Of a stretch of DNA of 64,000 bases, positions 1 to 12,193 are shown in pieces (the first letter of the stretch is position 1; each line of letters begins with the position of its first letter). The notes beneath the pieces are model-generated. The model was not told the origin of the DNA. It searched no databases and saw only the letters and a program-made list of their open reading frames with translations. The position numbers were made by a program, and so were the translations under genes. The stretch comes from Bugulina stolonifera. Its lineage: Eukaryota; Bryozoa; Gymnolaemata; Cheilostomatida; Bugulidae. The stretch is taken from the NCBI GenBank assembly GCA_935421135.1, contig OW285196.1, positions 4,445,001 through 4,509,000 of the forward strand, given 5' to 3'.

Positions 1-90
1 TGTTCCCTCAAGAGTAAATTATTAAACATATTTATTTGTTTCCCTGACAGTAGGTTAAGTGATTAATATTTCTTTTACACCAATATGCGC

Positions 91-1448
91 AACTACTACT
101 ACTACTACTGCATGTACTACTACTACTACTACTATTACTACTATTCCTACTATTGCTAACTATTGCTACTACTACTACTATTACCACTACTACTACTATT
201 GCTACTATTACTAGTTACTACTATTGCTACTATTGCTACTATTGCTACTATTGCTACTATTGCTACTATTACTACTATTACTACTATTACTACCATTGCT
301 ACTATTACTACCATTACTGCTACTACTACTATTACTACCATTACTGCTATTACTGCTATTACTACTATTACTACTATTACTACCATTACTGCTATTACTG
401 CTATTACTACTATTGCTACTATTACTACTATTACTACCATTACTGCTATTACTGCTATTACTGCTATTACTGCTATTACTACTATTGCTACTATTGCTAC
501 TATTACTGCTATTACTACTATAACTACTATTACTACTATTGCTACTATTGCTACTATTGCTACTATTACTGCTATTACTACTATAACTACTATTACTACT
601 ATTGCTACTATTGCTACTATTGCTACCATTACTGCTATTACTGCTATTACTGCTATTACTGCTATTACTACTATTGCTACTATTGCTACTATTACTGCTA
701 TTACTACTATTACTACCATTGCTACTATTACTACCATTACTGCTACTACTACTATTACTACCATTACTGCTATTACTGCTATTACTACTATTACTACTAT
801 TACTACCATTACTGCTATTACTGCTATTACTGCTATTACTACTATTGCTACTATTACTACTATTACTACCATTACTGCTATTACTGCTATTACTGCTATT
901 ACTGCTATTACTACTATTGCTACTATTGCTACTATTACTGCTATTACTACTATAACTACTATTACTACTATTGCTACTATTGCTACTATTGCTACTATTA
1001 CTGCTATTACTACTATAACTACTATTACTACTATAACTACTATTACTACTATTGCTACTATTGCTACTATTGCTACTATTACTGCTATTACTACTATAAC
1101 TACTATTACTACTATAACTACTATTACTACTATTGCTACTATTGCTACTATTGCTACTATTACTGCTATTACTACTATAACTACTATTACTACTATAACT
1201 ACTATTACTACTATTGCTACTATTGCTACTATTGCTACTATTACTGCTATTACTACTATAACTACTATTACTACTATAACTACTATTACTACTATTGCTA
1301 CTATTGCTACTATTGCTACTATTACTGCTATTACTACTATAACTACTATTACTACTATAACTACTATTACTACTATTGCTACTATTGCTACTATTGCTAC
1401 TATTACTGCTATTACTACTATAACTACTATTACTACTATAACTACTAT

Positions 1449-1479
<31 letters not shown>

Positions 1480-1480
1480 G
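91..1480. repeat. Trinucleotide (ACT/ATT-type) satellite with an 81-bp higher-order unit
   Basis: About 1.4 kb consists almost only of ACT, ATT, GCT and ACC triplets. From about 970 to 1455 the variants are arranged in a regular higher-order repeat: the same triplet order recurs at 970, 1051, 1132, 1213, 1294 and 1375, exactly 81 bp apart. All long open frames here are low-complexity Tyr/Cys, Leu, Ile/Thr or Val/Ile translations produced by the 3-bp periodicity, so I call no gene. Confidence 0.95.
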
Positions 1481-1484
1481 GGTA

Positions 1485-2440
1485 CTGTAAGAAATGTATT
1501 ATTTACATGTATTTGCTGTTTTACTTATCAAAGTATCTACTGGTACTCTAATGTACTATAATACAGTAGGAAGCAGTTCTGAGGAAGGATAGGCCATTTT
1601 GTATACATTTTATACTACTGCTACATTGCTTCTGTTCTGTATCTACATTATAGGCATCAAATGGACACCCTGATGGCACCTCATCAACACCAACTCCTTG
1701 CACTAGCTGCATACACTTTGTCGCTGACTGAACCGCAAAGAAAACTTGACAATAGAATTAATGCGTTGACTCTGCTTAAACTTCATAGTTGTAGTAGCAT
1801 GTCTTTAATTGTCATCTTTACTTTTACTTATGTGCTATTTTCTCTTGAAATATGTGCAGCAACATAAATGGTAGCAATTGTTACTATCACTGCTGAGATG
1901 ACTTTTTATAGAAGAGGAACATGATAGTTAGACATTTCTCCATTTGACTGAAACCGTTGAATTCCAGTGGTTATAGATAATATACAGTGTACATTAATAA
2001 AATTTAATATTAGCGGGACAACAAATACAGTGGCCTACTTTATAAACATAGAGTAAACTCGTACATGTATGTGCACTTCTGCTATATAATTTTGGCACTT
2101 TTAGTTGCATGGTAAAAATTGTTGCAATGTGGACTCATAAAGCTTGAGAACAAATCTTTAATTGTTCAGGAGTTGTCTACTCTATATATGCTGTTTCAAA
2201 TTAAATTTATCCCACACAATTAAACAGGAGTCTAAAATGATGCTAATAACTTTCTATGATATATTAAAATACCACATGGGCGGGACTCTTGTTCAAGGAC
2301 AAGAGCAATAGCTATAATAGCTACGGGTATATTGAACTCTGGTGATTTATTTATAATCATAATTATGAAGAAAATCACCATAATTGGCAAAGGTAAGACC
2401 AATATAAAGCTATAAGTGGATGGAAGCTAGTGAAGATACA
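1485..2440 (+). repeat. Left copy of a segmental duplication (partner near 10850-11420)
   Basis: Long stretches match the segment beginning near 10850. Shared blocks include a 'GCAGTTCTGAGGAAG' block, the block reading 'CTTCATAGTTGTAGTAG', and the block ending 'GTGCAGCAACATAAATGG'. The two copies keep the same order and orientation, with indels and point differences. The microsatellites just upstream differ between copies. The decayed transporter exons that follow at 2440-3240 belong to the same duplicated block. Confidence 0.8.
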
Positions 2441-3240
2441 AGAAATCACCAGATGGAAGGTAGTACAGATTAGACAATCCATGATATACATGTAGATAGA
2501 CATACAGAAATGTTTAGGACAGACAAGAAGCATGTCTGGTGTACACCGGTAATATCATTCTTATCATGTTTCATCCACACCGGTGTTAGTTAACTGAACT
2601 TAATCATCACACACAAAGACTTCTTTAACATTGACCTCCAACAGAGCAGTCTTATTAAAACAGTGCTCGCGTCTCTCCTTTCCATGGCTGTGTAAGTAGC
2701 ACTTCCTATAAAAGGACTTGTAGGTACAACCGAGTACTTAGTGTAATCTACTGCTCATATTGCATTCTTATGCTGTAGGTACAGTGTAGAAGTAAAATAA
2801 TATGTATAGAACCTAACTCTGTTTGACCATTTCAACTAGCACATTCTCATCAAACATCGGTATCCACTTTTCTTCATTGCATTTAGTTATTACTTTGCTT
2901 TGATATACCACAACTACAGTTAGTTTGTCAACTGTAGTTGCCCCTTGGTGAACTTGTGAACTTTAGATGTTCCTTGCTTGAAATAAATTTACACAGAATT
3001 GCAAGTACATGATTGTATAATTATCATTGCACTTAGTGAAGAATGAAAATTGACAGTGTTTCTGCTTTATTGATTGATTAAGAACATTGGACCAAAAAAT
3101 AACAAGTTTCAGTTGTATAATGTTATAAATTAATGTCGCGTGCCACATCTGGGCAGTCATTATAATTTAGCATGTTATTATCTTCATGATTTACAGCCTC
3201 AACAGCCTTAGTGATAATTGGAAAGATTGGGTGTAGTGTA
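2440..3240 (+). pseudogene. Decayed copy of exons 1-2 of the MCT-like transporter
   Basis: Bases 2440-2700 align in order with transporter exon 1 (13411-13750). They share the start-region sequence around 'CACCAGATGGA', the 'ATCATTCTTATCA' block and the stretch 'TTGACCTCCAACAGAGCAGT'. Bases 3196-3240 match the start of transporter exon 2 near 14284 ('AAAGATTGG' plus flanks). The start ATG, the reading frame and most of the middle of exon 1 are lost through deletions and frame changes, and no later exons are seen. I infer a partial, dead duplicate rather than a gene. Confidence 0.75.
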
Positions 3241-3249
3241 ATGGGCGAC

Positions 3250-6200
3250 CCTCTTCCATTTAGCTGTTTATACATGTATATATGCATGTATTATAGCTGT
3301 GCATATTGTGTATGTGCATGCAGCTGGGTGTACATGTACATTTCACATGTATATTTATATGAGCACATGTCCATGTACATGTACTTTTACATGTAGCTGT
3401 GCGTATTGTGTTTGTACATGTAGCTCTATGTCTATTGTACATGTGCGTTTAGCTGCGCGCAAATTGTGCATGCAGATGTTACGGCGCCTATTCTATATGT
3501 AGCAATACACATTGCTTATGCACAATGTACATGTTGTGAGGTACACTGTATACATTTACATGCACAATGTACATGTATCTGTGAAATAGATGATGTTTAA
3601 GACCCTGATACCATTATTCATGTAATTTCATATACTCTGAGCTATTAATTACTACATAGGCTTACGTGTATGTTAATGTATATAAATGTATTTAATGATA
3701 TGCACAGTAATATTGGAGTGTGGTAATTCTGAAAGCAGGCGTGGCAGCTAACCTGTCAACTGTTAACATTCAGAGAGAACCAAACACTAACATGTGATGT
3801 TTATAAACATTATCAGAAATACCGGCAATCCGCACCACTTTGTTCTCATTAATTATTCAATCTCGTAAAATAGTTTCAGTGAATTAGCATGCTGAGTTAG
3901 ATAGAGAAGTAGGCTAGCACACTTATGTAGAAATATAACTATTGTATATTTAATTTATAAATCACTATAACACAGGGAAGCAGGGGTGGAAGTTTAGAAG
4001 AGCAGATACCCTTCCTCTAATAGACTGGATCTCACTCATTGTTTACTAACAGTATACGTATATCACTAACTGGCAGAAGTGGGTTTATGTACACTGAGCA
4101 TACCAACTACGTTACCAAGGTAAATACATTTGTTTATTGTTGCATTATTTATGTAGTTTTTACTGGCATTTATTAATATATTGTTAAATGTATTTTGTAC
4201 TGTGTCAGATAGCTGATTACTTCAGTATAGTATTATATTATTTCAATATACGTAGAACATTAATAATATTTACTAAAATAAATTAGGATCTATTCCATGC
4301 ATACATAACAGACACAAGCTACAACATACAAAATAAATGTAATGCTCTTCCGTAACGGTTTCACTTGCTAGACATGCTCAGGTTGAGAGGTTCAGCGGCT
4401 TCAGGGATTTCTAAGATTATTTATAGCATTCAACATTTTCCAAAGTTTTTTCTATTCTACATGTACATTGTACATGCATCACTAATTAAGACATTGTGTC
4501 ATGGTTCAAAATTGTTATGATATACATGTACATGTACACTGTATTTTAAAATCACTCATTTTTTTCTTTCACAATTAGTTAGGCAAAGTCTTATTGATAA
4601 GTGAATTTATTCTTAGTTTATAGAGAAACCACCAGATGCCTACAACAACAGTATAAAGTCTGTGCATGTGCCTGTTGGCATGTTTGTAAGCTTAGTGCGC
4701 AAAAAGAACTGCAACTTTTCTCATCTCCACAAAACCGAGAACTATTGTGATATAGGCACGTGTATGCCTAAAAGTTATTACTTTTTAAGCATCCAATTCC
4801 ACTTGCAACACTTCAGCAAAAATGAGACTTTCATATTTAGTGGAACTCGCCTAGTTCAAATACCTGGCTAGTTCAAACTATTAGCCTTGGTCCCTGCTGA
4901 GTATTATATAAATAGCTTCAACCAATTTGAATTAACCATGTTTAATTCAAACTTCATGCTTAGGCTCACACTATAATCAATGATAATACTGCATGTATTA
5001 CAGCAAGCATTTGTCACAACAAACCTTTCACAGTGTAAACCTAATAATAATCTACTAATCCACACTACTGATTGTTTTACTATGCCTTAGCCAAATGCGG
5101 TTTCATACTGTTGTCCTGTACATGTGATGCATAACCTTTTGCCCACCTGCGACGCTTTAGTTTCGTGTGTAATATGCAGTACAAGTGCTATTAAATATGA
5201 AGCTGCATGCATGTACATGTACATGTGCAACTACATTATATAGTATTATTTGTGAAGTAGGCATCCAAGTCATTATACAAAATGAAGTGATCACACAATT
5301 CAAATTCATGCCTAATTCGAATCAACTACGGCGGTCCCTTAGAATTTGAACTAGGTAAATTCCACTGTATTGTGTGTTCTGCTTTGACCATAAAATTGCA
5401 GAGATTAAATCTTGAAGATTTTTAGTTTATGCTAGGAGATGTTTTTGATAAGATTATTCTCCAAAATAAAACTCCCAGCTGCAGCTGCAGCTGCAGTTGG
5501 ATTGTATCTCTTACTTGATAAGTTACCGGAGACAGTTTGTATACTATGTGCCACTGTGCAGTGAGTCCCCATTCCCTAATAGCCTCTGCTCTTTAAAATA
5601 TCTTATAGGAATGCTCACCTATGCTCACTTATCTCCGCTCTGTCCTGTACGGGTATCGGGAAAATATGTTATAGGAATACAAGATAGTTTTTGTCTTTCA
5701 TATTAAATGGTGTACCCTGATAGCTGGTGTGTACAAGACGGATTGATGGTGTAAGCAAGCAAGATGCCCTGTGGGTTAACTTTTGCTGCAGATAGGGTTC
5801 ATTTGAGGGCCTATTTATTCAAATGTGAACATGGTTACATCTATCAATCTAAATTTAATAGATCTGTATACAATGTATTGTATCATCACCATCGCCTACA
5901 TGCCTGAGGTAGAGTAGACCCAATTATGCAAATATTTGAGGAAATTCAGCTTCCTTGCAGAAAATAATTAAAGAACGAATATTGAATAACAACTTCATAT
6001 AATCTAGTAGAATGAGTCATTGGAGAAGGGATAAAATATTGTTTTGTAACATTGTAATGAATATATCAGTTCTATGGCTGGACAACATCACAATGAGTGT
6101 TATTATAGCTACGCTGCACATACATTTGTCCAGCAATTCTGTGATTATCTCTGCTGTTCCCAACAAAATCAGCATAGTTAGATCTCAAACTGTCAAAAGG

Positions 6201-6541
6201 ATTCATTAAAGTTTCTCCACTAGGTAACTTCACACTATGATGAATTAATAAAGATAATAAAATATGGCATGCATCTATTCAATGTTAAAATGGTAACAAA
6301 TTATTTTAACTGTTGATAAAGTCATAGCCTTGGTGTAATCATATTGAACACTCTAGTATATTTGACAGGCATGTATAATGTATCTTCTATTTAAAGGATT
6401 TATAATATATCTACATGTATATTATGCTCTATGTAGGCCTGCATCATTTACTGAAATGTGTTTTGTATTCTTACATTGATGTTTACCAATTACATGTACA
6501 ACTAAAGTGCTTTGCCATTTTTCTAGCTGAAAATCTGAGAA
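3250..6541. other. Intergenic DNA, no supported gene
   Basis: This stretch is AT-rich with stops in all frames. It contains dense ACATGT/TACATGTA words (3270-3570), a foldback element (4838-5367, listed separately) and a short CAGCTG run near 5478-5497. I see no conserved protein segment. The promoter and 5' untranslated region of the TSP1 gene probably lie near its right end. Confidence 0.6.
4838..5367. mobile_element. Foldback/MITE-like element with degenerate inverted ends
   Basis: The left end (4838-4860) reads as a 'GGAACTCGCCTAGTTCAAA'-type sequence. The right end (5344-5365) is its imperfect inverse, with 'TTTGAACTAGGTAAATTCCA'. Inside, further 'AATTCAAA' and 'AATTCGAA' words occur in both orientations. 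A related sequence lies at 33529-33700. No ORF is present. I infer a non-autonomous DNA element; target duplications were not resolved. Confidence 0.5.
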
Positions 6542-9500
6542 ATGATTCTGTTGAGTAAAAGGGGCATCTCGTTATACGCCCTACTGATCTGCTCCAGCCT
6601 CTCATCACTGGGTAGGTAAAGTACTGGGGACCAAGGCTAAGTTGACATTTATTTGTATTAGAGATAACAGACACCAAAACTCACACCAGTTTGTGTGAGT
6701 GGTAATGAGGATTGTCTTCTGTACCTAAATTTAAGAGTTCGCTATTACATTGTACATTGTATATCTATTATTCCAAATGAAGACATGTTAATAGATGGGC
6801 AAAAAGAAAATATATAGTATTCAGGAATGCCTGGTTTCAACAGGTGTTAGTAGGTTACACCTACACTGCTTGCTACATGTATTTACTTGCAACAAACTTA
6901 GGTTTACAATCTGGGATACAATACTTGAGATATTATACCAAATTTAGTTCGTCTAATCTGGAGCAATTTTCTGGCATGCCGGTTGGACACCTTTTCAATA
7001 GCTTTTAGCAGAATAACACCCTGTAACATCAGAGTTTACCTACCATGATGATGGATAGTTATTAGCATTACCATTGGAGGTCATATTCTGATAATAACCT
7101 ACAGTCTGTTAATTGTTTCTCCATAGTATGGACTCAGAGTGGACTCGGTGAATGGGGAAACTGGGGACCTTGCTCTGTGACATGTGCTGGGGGTGACCAG
7201 ACAAGGAGCCGCCCCTGTCTTAACAGAAACTTCTGCTCTCAGTCTATAACTGACAGCCAGAACTGCAACAACGTACCATGTCCAAGTAAGTGGTGTAATA
7301 ACTACAAGGAGTATAGCTGGTAACTAACCGTGAGTAATAGCAATACAATTTCTTACATGTTCACATGGCAGCAAACTGGATTAAATGATGTTAGGATGTG
7401 ATCTAGGTGCATGTATCATATCCATACTTTAGTTCACGGAGGATGGGAAAACTGGGAATCTTGGGTTAGCTGTACCAAAACTTGTGGTGGAGGAACGTCC
7501 TCCAGAAAGAGAAGTTGTGACGCTCCTTCTCCAGCTTTTGGAGGAAGGTTCTGTGAAGGTGGAGTGCCGGAGAACATTGACAATGAATCAGTAGAGTTTG
7601 AATGGATGGCCTGTAACACTCACAGATGTGAAGGTAGGTCATCGCTTACTGCTGTCTGAAAGTAAGTCAACAATAACAAATGTAATGGAATTGCACAAAT
7701 CAATCTCAATTTATCTCAGCAGAGAAAATTTGTAAATTATTGGTTAGAAATCTCAATAGAAAATGTTTTAATAAAATGTCATATCATAGCATAAATTGAA
7801 TAATGTCTTCTGCAGGTGACACTGGAACTGGACCACTCACGCCAGTAGTACTTCCAACTCTTCCACCGACAGCTACAACTGTTCGCAGCAAGATTGGGCC
7901 TGCCCCAGGGCCAGCACCTCCTCCTGTACCTACTGCAGCACCCACCCCTGCACTCACTCCTGCACCCACCCCTGCACCCACTCCTGCCCCAAAACCAGCA
8001 CCAGTACCTCCACCTGTCTCTGCTCCAGCACCAGGCACAAGTTAGTAAAAAATATTGAAGCTTAGTTCTTCTAGTAATAACATACTGTACGTTTATGAGT
8101 GATATATTTTACAAAAAAATATTTATGAGCAGCCAGCATTCTGCTCATCTCTGACCTGGGTTTGACCCCAAGGCTCTATTACACATAATCACCTAATACT
8201 GTGGACAGATGCATTAACCACTGCACCCTCTCGGCTTCTTAACCAGTGAGCAGTGCCTATGGTTTTGTGCTGCTCTCAAGAAAATAACTAGAATGTTATG
8301 CAGGTTTAAATTGGGAATGTATCAGCAAAGTAATGCTATTGTGGCAGCACGTGCTCTCTGATTAAAGATGAAAATGTATATCTTTCATTGCCCATAAAAA
8401 CCGACAATACTTCTTTTGCACATCAGCAAGAGGATGGGGACATTGGGGAGCCTGGGGAGCTTGTTCTGCCACCTGTGCTGGAGGAGACAGAACAAGAACA
8501 AGAGTGTGTCTAGACAACAGATTCTGCAGTGGAACTGAGCCTCACAGCCAGAATTGTAATAACGTTCCATGCCCAAGTAAGTTATAACCATACACCAACT
8601 TGTCATCGCATTAAGGAATACTTAGTGATATAACCAAGTGATATGATAGAGTCCCAGAGTGTTTGTAACCAATCTAGTAGTTACAGCTCCGGATCTTCAT
8701 GTGAGATATTTAGCTTCGATTGCTGAAATAGGTTATTGGTAGTATTAGAAAAAAAGCATCCGTCATTAAAATGTCCCTGTATCATGTACATTTAGTCACT
8801 TTTTCATGCTGAAAAACAGGATGGTGAGGACTCCCCCCCCCTCCGCCTTAAATTCAAAAGAATGCTGATCTCTTCAAATCCCAGCTTTCATATGAGAAGT
8901 GAAACTGTGAAACTATATAGTGTTTGTATTATGATCACTATTATGCTGTATTTGTACCTTAGTTAATGGTGGTTGGGAAAACTGGGAATCCTGGGTTAGC
9001 TGTACCAAGACTTGTGGTGGAGGGACGTCCTCCAGAAAGAGAAGTTGTGATGCTCCTTCTCCAGCTTTTGGAGGAAAGTTCTGTGAAGGCGGAGTGCCAG
9101 AGAACATTGACAATGAGTCAGTAGAGTTTGAATGGATGGCCTGTAACACTCACAGATGTGAAGGTAAGTCACAAATTTATATAAAATTACAATCTACATG
9201 TAAAACGTGTATTGATTGCTGTCTCCAGCATCAAACTCATGATATATGCTGCGCATCTACATTGAGCAGTGGAACTGCGATGCAGTGTAGTTACACAAAA
9301 AAGTGCTCAAGCAGAATATACTGAGGTCATTAAGACTTGGCTGGTGTTCTTATACCAGTAAGCGGATCCTTGCAGTTCACTTCTAATAAATTATACAGTG
9401 TATTATTATTGTAGCACATGCTGTTATTATACACTTTACATGTTGAATGTCAGATCTTAACTGGTTTTACATGTCATTTGTTATTATGTGGCAGGTGATA

Positions 9501-9877
9501 CTGGAAGAGGGCCTCTACCACCTGTTGCACTGCCAACTCTTCCACCAAAAGCAACAACAGCGAGTAGCAAAAGTGTCTCAGCTGCCCCACCAGTACCTGC
9601 TCCAACTCCTGCTCCAACTCCTGCTTCAACTCCTGCTCCAACTCCTGCCTCAGCAGCTCCTGTCCCAGCACCTGCCCCAGCACCTGCTCCAGCACCTGTT
9701 CTAGCACCTGCTCTAGCACCTGTTCCAGCACCTGTCCTAGCACCTGCTCCAGCACCTGTTCCAGCACCTGTTCCAGCACCTGTTCCAGCACCTGTTCCAG
9801 CACCTGCTCCAGCACCTGTTCCAGCACCTGTTCCTGCAGCCATCACAGCATCTCCTCCTATCATTGGTAACTGTTAA
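6542..9877 (+). CDS. Secreted multi-TSP1-domain protein (spliced)
   Basis: Exons: 6542-6611, 7127-7285, 7433-7633, 7816-8040, 8427-8576, 8963-9163, 9495-9866. All junctions are GT-AG and phase 1, so every internal exon is symmetrical. Exon 1 encodes a signal peptide (MILLSKRG, then hydrophobic [11 protein letters not shown]). Exons 2, 3, 5 and 6 each encode a thrombospondin type-1 repeat with the WGxWxxC and TCxGG signatures (for example [11 protein letters not shown] and [11 protein letters not shown]) and paired cysteines. Exons 4 and 7 are Pro/Ala-rich linkers ([11 protein letters not shown]). Exons 2-3-4 and 5-6-7 are a tandem duplicate module. The product is probably extracellular or matrix-bound. 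If exon 7 is not spliced onward, translation ends at 9877. The gene may continue into the repeat exons listed next. The family call is firm; the biological role is unknown. Confidence 0.85.
8130..8250 (-). repeat. tRNA-derived SINE-like fragment in a TSP1 gene intron
   Basis: On the minus strand the sequence shows an A-box-like 'TGCAGTGGTTAATGC' followed about 50 bases later by a B-box-like 'GGTCAAACCC'. This is the spacing of a tRNA-type pol III promoter with a long variable arm. It lies inside the intron between the first linker exon and the third TSP1 exon. There is no clear acceptor stem or tail, so I treat it as a SINE head or tRNA relic. Confidence 0.4.
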
Positions 9878-9921
9878 TCTATTCTGTCTGTAATGCCAAT
9901 ACGGCTAAGCTAGTAAATGTA

Positions 9922-10767
9922 AAATTCACACGTCCCCAGTCCACCAACCCACGTACCTCCACCGACCCACGTTCCCAGCCCACCAACACATGGCCACAGC
10001 TCACCAGCACATGTTCACAGCCCACCAGCCAACGTACCCAGCCCACCAATTCACATACCTCATCCACAAGCTCATAGACCACACCCACCTATTGCTGGAC
10101 CACACCCACCTACCCAAGGACCTAGGCAGTACCACCAAAATCCTTCTGCCAGAAGATGGTATTCTTACAGAAGGCCTCAGACCTACTCAGCAAGTAGCAA
10201 AGAAAAGAATAGGAGTTTCGGCAATCACAAGAAAATGCCCATATTTTTAATTTTGTAAAGCAAAATGTAAATTAATATGATTATTATAACATTGTGAATT
10301 GTAAATTTTGACCTGGAGAGAACTGTTTACTGATTGCAGGTTCCTGGAGGCCACATGTTAACAGACAGCCGAGGACATACCACCGATATAACTATCGACT
10401 ACGCAGCTACCACCCACGTAGGTACCACCCACGTAGGTACCACCCAAGCAATTACCGACCACGTAATTACCGTCCACGTAACTATCACCCACACAGTTAC
10501 CGCCCACGTACCTATGCACCACGTAGGTATGCACCACGTACCTTCACACCACGCACCTATGCACCACGTACCTATGCACCACATGTATATGCACCACGTA
10601 CCTACACACCACGCACCTATGCACCACGTACCTATGCACCACGTGTATATGCACCACGTACCTACGCACCACGTACCTATGCACCACGTACCTATGCACC
10701 ACGTACCTATGCACCACGTACCTATGCTTCAAGTAAGTCAGTACTTCTAATGCTTAGTTTGGATTGA
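9922..10767 (+). CDS. Pro/His-rich and Tyr-x-Pro-Arg repeat exons, possible 3' end of the TSP1 gene
   Basis: Two coding stretches without a start codon follow the TSP1 exons. From about 9922 to 10190 one frame reads as Pro/Ser/His repeats (PPTHVPPPTHVPSPPTHG), ending in a Tyr/Arg-rich stretch (RRWYSYRRPQTYS). After an acceptor at 10337-10339, frame 10340-10767 encodes Arg/Tyr/His-rich sequence (RRYHPRRYHP), then about a dozen 5-residue repeats of the YAPRT type, stopping at 10767. Codon-level variation keeps Tyr, Pro and Arg, which argues for a translated repeat. The exon 10340 start is phase 1, like the TSP1 exons. However, the junction from 9866 into the Pro/His frame does not keep phase with any acceptor I can see, so the join is unresolved. 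The product would be a very basic, extended tail, as in matrix or adhesive proteins (inference). Confidence 0.5.
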
Positions 10768-10849
10768 TTGTTAACATGTACATTGTACATGAATACTTAC
10801 AAGTACATGTTCATACATCACTTTCTACTACTACGACTACCTTGGGTAT

Positions 10850-11420
10850 TGTAGGAAATGCATTGTTTACATATACATGTATATGAAAACTCTATTGGTA
10901 CTTTATCATTATACAGGAACATACTATAATGCAGTAGGAAGCAGTTCTGAGGAAGACTAGGTCATTCTGTATTTCTCTTCTACTGCTGCTACTACAATAC
11001 TTCTGTTCTGTATCTACACCATACAAGCATCATGTGGGGACCCTGATGACATTTTCTCTACACTAAATCAACTCTACATTGACATTATTTCAACATCACA
11101 CCAACTCCTTGCACTAGCACTAGCTTTGTTGCTGCAAAGAAAACTTGACAATAGAATTAATGGGTTGACTCTGCTTAAACTTCATAGTTGTAGTAGTATG
11201 TCTTCAATTGTTATCTTTACTTTTACTTATGTGCTATTTTCTCTTGAAATATGTGCAGCAACATAAATGGTAGCATCTGTTACTATCACTACTGATAAAT
11301 TGACTTTTTATAGAAGAGAGAGTCTTCTGTTAGACATTTCTCCATTTGACTGAAACCGTTGAAGACATCAATAAAATTGAATATTAGAGGGACGATAGAT
11401 TCAATGGCTTATTTTATAAA
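10850..11420 (+). repeat. Right copy of the segmental duplication (partner 1485-2440)
   Basis: It matches the left copy through several blocks of tens of bases, including the run from 'CTGAGGAAGA' through 'GTGCAGCAACATAAATGG'. It continues downstream, interrupted by two expanded minisatellites that the left copy lacks, toward the functional transporter gene. No ORF is supported in it. Confidence 0.8.
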
Positions 11421-11440
11421 AATAAAGCAAATAATGTACA

Positions 11441-11953
11441 ACATGTACATGTACATGTAAGTCAGTACATGTACATGTAAGTCAGTACATGTACATGTAA
11501 GTCAGTACATGTACATGTAAGTCAGTACATGTACACGTAAGTCAGTACATGTACACGTAAGTCAGTACATGTACACGTAAGTCAGTACATGTACACGTAA
11601 GTCAGTACATGTACACGTAAGTCAGTACATGTACACCTAAGTCAGTACATGTACACGCAAGTCAGTACATGTACACGCAAGTCAGTACATGTACACGTAA
11701 GTCAGTACATGTACACGTAAGTCAGTACATGTACACGTAAGTCAGTACATGTACACCTAAGTCAGTACATGTACACGCAAGTCAGTACATGTACACGCAA
11801 GTCAGTATATGTACATGTAAGTCAGTACATGTACATGTAAATCAGTATATGTACATGTAAGTCAGTACATGTACATGTAAGTCAGTACATGTACACGTAA
11901 GTCAGTACATGTACATGTAAGTCAGTACATGTACATGTAAGTCAGTACATGTA
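11441..11953. repeat. 20-bp minisatellite (GTCAGTACATGTACATGTAA)
   Basis: About 25 head-to-tail copies of a 20-bp unit with few substitutions (ATGTAA, ACGTAA, ACGCAA and ACCTAA variants). Each unit contains the self-complementary core ACATGT or TACATGTA, so the array is a string of short palindromes. Units are near-identical with no unique spacers. No gene is supported. Confidence 0.97.
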
Positions 11954-12193
11954 AGGAGTAAAAGAGGTCCATCTTACTCATTAGTACATGTAAGAGTATT
12001 TGCACTTCTACTACATTGCACATTGTTGGCCATTCAAGTTGCATAGTGGAAACTGTTTCAATGTGGGACTTAAAAAGCTTGATGAACAAGAGTTGCTATA
12101 ATTGTGCAAGAGTTGTCTACTCTCTATAATATACCACATTCTGCACAGTACACATATTAATCTTGTGTAATTAGGCACTAGTTGTGCACTCTC

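Noticed and set aside
153..1551. Several long open frames (poly-Tyr/Cys, poly-Leu, Ile/Thr, Val/Ile) on both strands
   Set aside because: They are direct translations of a triplet repeat. The array keeps all frames open, and there is no start context, splice pattern or protein family.
9447..9864. Gln/Leu-rich, Gly/Ala-rich and Glu/Val-rich frames overlapping the second Pro/Ala linker
   Set aside because: They are out-of-frame or antisense readings of the GCACCTGCTCCA-type repeat. The Pro/Ala frame is the one that joins TSP1 exons in phase.
10334..10750. His/Val/Met repeat frame starting from an ATG over the YAPRT exon
   Set aside because: The alternative frame without ATG shows variation that preserves Tyr, Pro and Arg and begins at a splice acceptor. 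The ATG-started frame is more likely a shadow.
11441..11953. Possible CRISPR-like regular repeat array
   Set aside because: Units are contiguous 20-mers with no unique spacers and the setting is a eukaryotic genome.
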